Assembly: GCA_964519895.1 (NCBI GenBank)
Contig: CAZFLE010000016.1
Location: forward strand, 1 to 64,000
Reading direction: 5' to 3'
DNA: 64,000 nucleotides
Source: CAYFPX01 sp964519895
GTDB taxonomy: Bacteria; Myxococcota_A; UBA796; CAJQPC01
The notes under the pieces were generated by a model. The model did not search any database, had not been told where the DNA came from, and was given only the letters and a program-made list of their open reading frames with translations. Positions 59,469-64,000 of this stretch are shown here, in pieces; positions within the stretch are counted from its first letter, which is position 1; each line of letters opens with the position of its first letter. The position numbers were made by a program, and so were the translations under genes.

Positions 59469-61061
59469 GTGAGCCGGGCGAGCCAGGCCCTCGCCGCCCT
59501 GCTGCTGGGCGCCGTCGTGCTCGCCCTGTACGGGCGGGTCCTCGGCTATGGCTTCGTCTACGACGACGTCGCCTTGCTGGAGTCCAACCGCGCGCTGGCA
59601 GACTGGCGCACGCTGCCAGAGGCGCTGGGGCGGGACCTGTTCCACTTCGCCGAGGGCGTCCGGGCCAGTCCGTACTGGCGTCCGGTGGTCACGCTGTCCT
59701 ACTACGTGGACCACGCTGTCGGCGGCGGACGGCCATGGGCCTTCCACGGCACGAACCTGGGGGTGCTCTGGGCCGCGTCCCTGGGTCTCGTGGCCCTCCT
59801 GGTGCGTGGGGGGGCCTCCGCGCCGCTCGCGCTCGCGCTCGCCGTGCTGTTCCTGGCCCACCCGTCTCAGGTCGAGGGTGCCGCCAACGCGGCCGGCCGC
59901 ACGGACCTGCTCGTCACCGCGCTGGGCCTGTGGGCGCTCCAGGCCCGCCGGCCCTGGCTCGCCGGCCTGCTGGCCTTGCTGGCCTGCGGCGCCAAGGAGA
60001 TCGCTGTCGTGCTCCCCGTGGCCGCCTGGCTCCTGGACCGCGCCCACACCCGCTGGCGCTGGCAGGCCGCTGCCGTGGCGCTGTTCCTCGTGCTCCGCGC
60101 CGTGGTGCTGAGCGACCTCGACCTGGCCCCCGAAGACGCTGGGGGCCCAACGGCCGCATCGCTCGCCGGCACCGGCAGTCGGGTCTTGTTCTGGCTCGGA
60201 CGCCTCTTGGTGCCGACCCCCGCCGGTCCGGCTGCGGATCTGGTCCCGGCGGCCGGGCTGGTCGCTGCCGCCGGCTGGCTGGCCGTCCTGGTGCTGGCCC
60301 TGGCCGCAGTTCGGGCAAGGCCCGAACGAGCTGCCGCTGGGACTCTGGTCCTCCTGCCGCTGCTGCTCGTCAGTGGCCTGGTCCAAGGCACCCCCCGCTA
60401 CGGCGACACCCTGACGGTGCTCCCACTGGCGGGGCTGATGTGGCTGTCCGGCAGCCTTGTGGCCAGACTTCCCAGGGCCCTTGCACTGCTGCCATTGGCG
60501 CTCAGCCTGCCCCTGGGCTGGGCGGGCAGCCAGCGTCTCCCGGACTGGTCGTCGTCCGAGGCGCTGTGGGGGGCCGCCCACGCTCGCACACCCGACGACA
60601 GGGTCATCTCACTGGGGCTGGCCCGGGTCCTGGCGACCACCCGACCTCGGACAGCGCTGGCGGTGAGCGATCCGGCGGACTGGCCGTCCGACAGCCGCCA
60701 ACGCCGCGAGGCAGCGACGGTCGCAGCCCGGGCCCACCTGGCTCTGGACGAGGAGGACGCCGCGCTCGGCTGGCTCAGCCAAGCCGTGGCCGACGACCCC
60801 GAGGCGGCCTGGGCCAACGGCACCGCCTGTGTGCTGCTGGCCGGTCGGGGCAGTCCGGCGGGGGAGGGGGTCTGCGTCCTCGCGATCCGCTGGCTCCCGG
60901 ACGACCCAGACGTGCTCAACGCTCGGGGCATCGTGGCCGTGCGCACCGAGGGTCCCGCGGCGGCGCTGCCTTGGTTCACCCGAGCGGCCGAGCTGGCCCC
61001 CGAGCGGCCGGAGTTTGCCGAGAACAGGGACCGTGCGGCCCGGGCGGTATCAGCCCCCTGA
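59469..61061 (+). CDS. TMTC-like polytopic membrane protein with C-terminal helical repeats
   Basis: 530 residues. About ten membrane segments occupy residues 5-360. The first loop has GYGFVYDDVALLESN and YWRPVVTLSYYVDH, matching the acidic DD motif and W/RP-x-x motif of GT-C glycosyltransferase-like TMTC/TPR proteins. A soluble C-terminus (about 390-530) forms TPR-like repeats (AAWANGTACVLLAGRGSPAGEGVCVL, NARGIVAVRTEGPAAALPWFTRAAELAP). It could transfer a sugar from a lipid-linked donor to proteins at the periplasmic face; substrate unknown. GTG start. Its end overlaps coaE by 12 bp, tail to tail. Confidence 0.75.
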   Translation: MSRASQALAALLLGAVVLALYGRVLGYGFVYDDVALLESNRALADWRTLPEALGRDLFHFAEGVRASPYWRPVVTLSYYVDHAVGGGRPWAFHGTNLGVLWAASLGLVALLVRGGASAPLALALAVLFLAHPSQVEGAANAAGRTDLLVTALGLWALQARRPWLAGLLALLACGAKEIAVVLPVAAWLLDRAHTRWRWQAAAVALFLVLRAVVLSDLDLAPEDAGGPTAASLAGTGSRVLFWLGRLLVPTPAGPAADLVPAAGLVAAAGWLAVLVLALAAVRARPERAAAGTLVLLPLLLVSGLVQGTPRYGDTLTVLPLAGLMWLSGSLVARLPRALALLPLALSLPLGWAGSQRLPDWSSSEALWGAAHARTPDDRVISLGLARVLATTRPRTALAVSDPADWPSDSRQRREAATVAARAHLALDEEDAALGWLSQAVADDPEAAWANGTACVLLAGRGSPAGEGVCVLAIRWLPDDPDVLNARGIVAVRTEGPAAALPWFTRAAELAPERPEFAENRDRAARAVSAP

Positions 61062-61649
61062 CCTCGCCAAGGCCAATGCCTGGGTGACCTGGGTGGCCAG
61101 GGACTGCCGGTCGCCGTCGTTGACCAGGAGCCGATCGGCCACCGCTTCCTTCTCCGCCAGGGGCAGCTGGCTGTCGATCCAGCGACGGGCCGTTGCGTCG
61201 TCGAAGCCATTGCGGGCCATGAGGCGCTGACGCTGGGTGTCCGGCCGACAGGTCACGACCCACAGCTCCCCGTAGTGGCGGTAGCTGCCGCTCTCGACCA
61301 TCAGCGCGGCCTCGACGACCGCGACCGGCTCCCCCGCACCGCTCAGGGCCGCCAGTCTCTCCAGCAGGGTGGCGATGATGGCCGGGTGGGTGATGGCCTC
61401 GAGCTGGCTGCGGGCCGCTGCGTCCGCCATCACGATGGCCCCCAGCGCCTTGCGGTCCAACTGCCCGTCCGCCAGCAGCACCCCCTCGCCAAAGGCGACG
61501 CCGATCGCGGCCAGGCCTGCTGTGCCCGGCGCAACCACCTCGCGGGCGATCTGGTCGGCGTCGAGCACCGGCACGCCGAGACCCCGCAGCACCTGGGCCG
61601 CGGTCGACTTGCCGGTGGCGATGCCCCCGGTGAGACCGATGGTCAGCAC
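61050..61649 (-). CDS. coaE: Dephospho-CoA kinase
   Basis: 199 residues. P-loop GLTGGIATGKSTAA at residue 5; VLDADQIAREVVAPG; DRKALGAIVMADAAARSQLEAITHPAI; and the lid region RPDTQRQRLMARNGFDDATARRWIDSQ. It phosphorylates dephospho-CoA to CoA. The GTG start lies 2 bp after the sigma54 activator gene, so the two are cotranscribed. Confidence 0.94.
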   Translation of the reverse strand: MLTIGLTGGIATGKSTAAQVLRGLGVPVLDADQIAREVVAPGTAGLAAIGVAFGEGVLLADGQLDRKALGAIVMADAAARSQLEAITHPAIIATLLERLAALSGAGEPVAVVEAALMVESGSYRHYGELWVVTCRPDTQRQRLMARNGFDDATARRWIDSQLPLAEKEAVADRLLVNDGDRQSLATQVTQALALARSGG

Positions 61650-61651
61650 GG

Positions 61652-63430
61652 TCAGTCGCCCATCTTCTCGATGTAGCGGAAGATGGTCCGCGGATCGACG
61701 CCCAGATCCCGGGCCGTCTGGGCCTTGTTCCAGTTGTTCAGGTCCAGGACTTCCTTGATGTAGTCCATCTTGAAGTCCTCTTCGGCCTCGGCCAGGGGCT
61801 TGATGTGCTTCTTGTCCCCGGACTTCAGGTCCAGGTCGTCGGGGGGCAGCAGGCTGCGGTCACTCATGATGACCGCACGCTTGATGCGGTTCTCCAGCTG
61901 CCGCACGTTGCCGGGCCAGAAGAAGCCCTTCAGGGCCAGCACAGCCGGGTTGGTGAAGCCCCGGACCTTGGAGTCGTACTGGGTCGCGTACCGGTTCAGG
62001 AAGTACTGGGCCAGCTGGATGATGTCGTCGCCCCGCTCTCGCAGGGGCGGGAGCTCCAGGGTGACCTCGTTGAGCCGGTAGTAGAGATCTTCGCGGAAGC
62101 GCCCGGCACCGACCTCTTCTTGGAGGTCCCGGTTGGTGGCCGCGATGATGCGGATGTCGATGGGGCGGCCCTCGTACTCGCCCACGCGCTCGACCACGCG
62201 CTCCTGGAGCACCCGGAGCAGCTTGACCTGGAGGGGGTGCGGCATCTCGCCGACCTCGTCCAGGAAGATGGTGCCGCCGTCGGCCGCCAGGAACTTGCCG
62301 ACCTTGTCCGACACGGCGCCGGTGAACGCGCCCTTGCGGTGGCCGAAGAGCTCGGACTCCAGCAGGTTCTCTGGGATGGCGCCGCAGTTCAACGAGATGT
62401 AGGGCTTGTTGGCCCGGTCCGAGAGGCGGTGGATCTCCCGAGCCACCAGCTCCTTGCCCGTGCCGGTCTCGCCCTGGACCAGCACCGTGAGGTCTGTGGG
62501 CGCGAGCCGCCGCATGACCTTGAAGACCGCCTTCATGACCCCCGACGATCCGATCAGGTCGCCCTGGGAGGCATTGCGCAGCTGGACCCTCAGGTTCTTG
62601 TTGCTGCTCTTGAGTTCGTTGAGCGTGAGCGCCGTGTTCACCAGGAGCGACGCCTGGCTGGCGAAGACCTGGAGCACGGCCAGGGTCCCGGCGTCGAACA
62701 GATCAGTGACCGAGTCATTGCCCAGGTACAGCACGCCGAGCAGGTTCTGGCGGTAGATCAGAGGCACACACATGACGCTGGAGAGGCGCAGGTCGACCAC
62801 GCTCTGGGCGGTGCGGAACCTGCCGTCGCGCAAGGCATTGGACACGATGAGTGGCTTGCGGGTCTTGACCACCGTGTCGACGATCGAGTCGGACACCCGG
62901 CTCAGGTCCAGGCTGTCGTCGCCCACGTTGTGGCTGGCCGCCAGGTGGCGCTCGCCGTCCTTGAACACGATGACGAAGCCCTTCTCGGCCCGGGTCTGTT
63001 CGACCACGGCGCCCAGGAGCTCCTGGAACAGCGTGCCCGAGTTGGCCTCGTCCATCAGGCGCTCGCTGAACCGGACCAGGGCCTGGAGGATCTCGGCCTG
63101 CTGTTCCGGCCCCAAGGCGCCGGCACTGGCCGTGGCCTCGGGTTCGCCGTCGACCACGATCAGCTCGAAGATGCCCACCAGCACCTTGTCGCCCGGGCGC
63201 AGGTCCGCTCGGCGGACCCGCTTGCCGTTCACGTAGACCTCGTTCTTGCGGTCCACCACGGCGATGGTCAGGTGTTTCGGCTTGCGCAGGATGTTCGCGT
63301 GGGTGGGCGCGATCAGCTGGTCCTTGAGCACGATGTCGTTGCCCGAAGCGCGTCCGATGGACACGATCGGCTTGCGCACGACGTACTCCCGCGGGCTGCG
63401 GGTGACGGGATCGACGTAGCGTAGGAACAT
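61652..63430 (-). CDS. FHA-GAF-AAA+ sigma54-dependent transcriptional activator
   Basis: 592 residues. An FHA domain (about 15-95: PIVSIGRASGNDIVLKDQLIAPTHANI), a GAF domain (about 125-275), and an AAA+ sigma54-interaction domain from about 300. The AAA+ part has Walker A QGETGTGKE, the sigma54 loop GAFTGA near 366, Walker B GTIFLDEVGEM and the R-finger RFREDLYYRLNEVTLELPPLRERGDD. A Fis-type HTH ends the protein (NWNKAQTARDLGVDPRTIFRYIEKMG). The FHA domain would bind a phosphothreonine, so it can receive signals from Ser/Thr kinases, as in Myxococcus. Target promoters are not identifiable here. Confidence 0.93.
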   Translation of the reverse strand: MFLRYVDPVTRSPREYVVRKPIVSIGRASGNDIVLKDQLIAPTHANILRKPKHLTIAVVDRKNEVYVNGKRVRRADLRPGDKVLVGIFELIVVDGEPEATASAGALGPEQQAEILQALVRFSERLMDEANSGTLFQELLGAVVEQTRAEKGFVIVFKDGERHLAASHNVGDDSLDLSRVSDSIVDTVVKTRKPLIVSNALRDGRFRTAQSVVDLRLSSVMCVPLIYRQNLLGVLYLGNDSVTDLFDAGTLAVLQVFASQASLLVNTALTLNELKSSNKNLRVQLRNASQGDLIGSSGVMKAVFKVMRRLAPTDLTVLVQGETGTGKELVAREIHRLSDRANKPYISLNCGAIPENLLESELFGHRKGAFTGAVSDKVGKFLAADGGTIFLDEVGEMPHPLQVKLLRVLQERVVERVGEYEGRPIDIRIIAATNRDLQEEVGAGRFREDLYYRLNEVTLELPPLRERGDDIIQLAQYFLNRYATQYDSKVRGFTNPAVLALKGFFWPGNVRQLENRIKRAVIMSDRSLLPPDDLDLKSGDKKHIKPLAEAEEDFKMDYIKEVLDLNNWNKAQTARDLGVDPRTIFRYIEKMGD

Positions 63431-63456
63431 CTGGCCTCACCGCTGGGGTGCACGGC

Positions 63457-64000
63457 CTACCAGCGCACCCACAGGTTGGGTCCTACCACGCTGACCCGCT
63501 CGGTGCCGTCCCGCCGGGTGCTGACCAGTGCGCCGTGCAGGAAGGTGAGGGACCACAGCCCCACCGTGCTCCAGCCGGCCACGTTGTTCAGGAGCTTGAG
63601 CTGCTCGGCCAGCTGCTTGTCCGCCTCGGTGTAGACCTGGACCCCAGAGGCGCCGCTGTCCTTGTCCATGGCCCGCAACCGCAGGTTCAGAGCGCCCGTG
63701 GTCAGGGCCAGGGCGGCCACACCACCGAGCACGCTCAGACCATAGCCGCGCTGCTCGTTGTAGAGCTGGAGGCCCCCGGGCACCACCAGCAACAGCGGGT
63801 TCAGCCGCGGACGGGGCTCCACCGTGGCCGGCGGGGGGGGTCGCATGACCTGGGCCTGGACCCGCACGGAGTCGAAGAACGCCAGCAGCTCGGGCGGGTG
63901 GGCAAAGGGGTCCAGTTCGAAGTCGGGCTCCTCGAGCAGGATGGACAGGAAGGTGCTCCGGGCGGCGTCCCGATCCCCACGGTCGTAGTCCAGGGAACCC
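63457..64000 (-). CDS. Membrane protein of unknown function (5' end beyond window)
   Basis: The frame stays open to the right edge, so the N-terminus is missing; an internal GTG at 63867 is probably not the start. The 181 visible residues begin with a TPR-like piece (DRGDRDAARSTFLSILLEEPDFELDPFAHPPELLAFFD), a Pro-rich linker, then two hydrophobic segments (LLLVVPGGLQLYNEQRGYGLSVLGGVAALALTTG and NNVAGWSTVGLWSLTFLHGAL), and end VVGPNLWVRW. The layout recalls myxobacterial proteins with an FxLDPxxxPPE motif before a small membrane domain. It lies 26 bp upstream of the sigma54 activator in the same direction. Confidence 0.65.
   Translation of the reverse strand, partial: GSLDYDRGDRDAARSTFLSILLEEPDFELDPFAHPPELLAFFDSVRVQAQVMRPPPPATVEPRPRLNPLLLVVPGGLQLYNEQRGYGLSVLGGVAALALTTGALNLRLRAMDKDSGASGVQVYTEADKQLAEQLKLLNNVAGWSTVGLWSLTFLHGALVSTRRDGTERVSVVGPNLWVRW

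Overview
The window is very G+C-rich (strong G/C at third codon positions), with short intergenic gaps and many GTG and TTG starts. Several gene types together point to a deltaproteobacterial-type organism, probably Myxococcota or a close uncultured relative, though the taxon is inferred from gene content only. They are serine/threonine kinases with an HCDISPQN-type catalytic loop and a cyclase-like tail, an FHA-GAF-sigma54 activator, MopE-like Asp-rich lipoproteins, several TPR proteins, a DUF4340 protein, and the order rbfA-truB-rpsO-pnp. TGA is used throughout as an ordinary stop.

Layout. 1-4433: tail of an M16 peptidase, then a minus-strand operon of a FolE-like cyclohydrolase with an NMT1/THI5-type ABC importer. 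4477-10460: TPR protein, SnoaL-like protein, rpmB, two small unknowns, a DUF2520-type reductase, an enoyl-CoA hydratase and a biotin-carboxylase-like protein that has lost catalytic residues. 10522-15099: rbfA-truB-rpsO-pnp-dut. 15112-16798: Cys-rich lipoprotein and vWA-like protein. 17077-22611: TPR protein, ffh, a PilT-like protein without a P-loop, a DUF4340 protein, grpE, trmL. 22613-25875: GDP-mannose to GDP-deoxyhexose genes (manC, gmd, rmd-like). 26569-40584: a long co-directional run with a glutamine amidotransferase, a gamma-glutamyltransferase-like protein, three histidine-kinase-type proteins, a FecR-domain protein, two large Ig-like surface proteins and two TPR proteins. 40595-49099: fxsA, mazG, a Ser/Thr kinase, a MopE-like lipoprotein and dnaE. 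49096-54519: a transporter-like membrane protein, lipB, tRNA-Val, infC-rpmI-rplT, a small lipoprotein, ihfA and a MerR regulator. 54518-55005: 173-bp tandem repeats running into tRNA-Pro. 55127-64000: a selenoprotein, a HEAT-repeat protein, surE, exoD-like, apt, a TMTC-like membrane protein, coaE, the FHA-sigma54 activator and a truncated gene.

The most striking feature is the lipoprotein gene at 55127-56914. Its reading frame crosses an in-frame TGA exactly at the first cysteine position of a thioredoxin-type CxxC motif. Directly downstream lies a hairpin with a GGTC apical loop, the form of the E. coli fdhF SECIS. It is therefore read as a UxxC selenoprotein fused to a long secreted N-terminal domain. 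Two further structures are not explained by ordinary genes. One is a pair of about 160-nt elements (16876-17038 and 43403-43560) with related interiors but different, internally complementary terminal arms. The other is a 173-bp tandem duplication in which each unit carries the 3' end of tRNA-Pro and its terminator. Several proteins keep a full-length fold but lack catalytic residues (biotin carboxylase-like, PilT-like, one histidine-kinase-like), a recurring pattern in this stretch.
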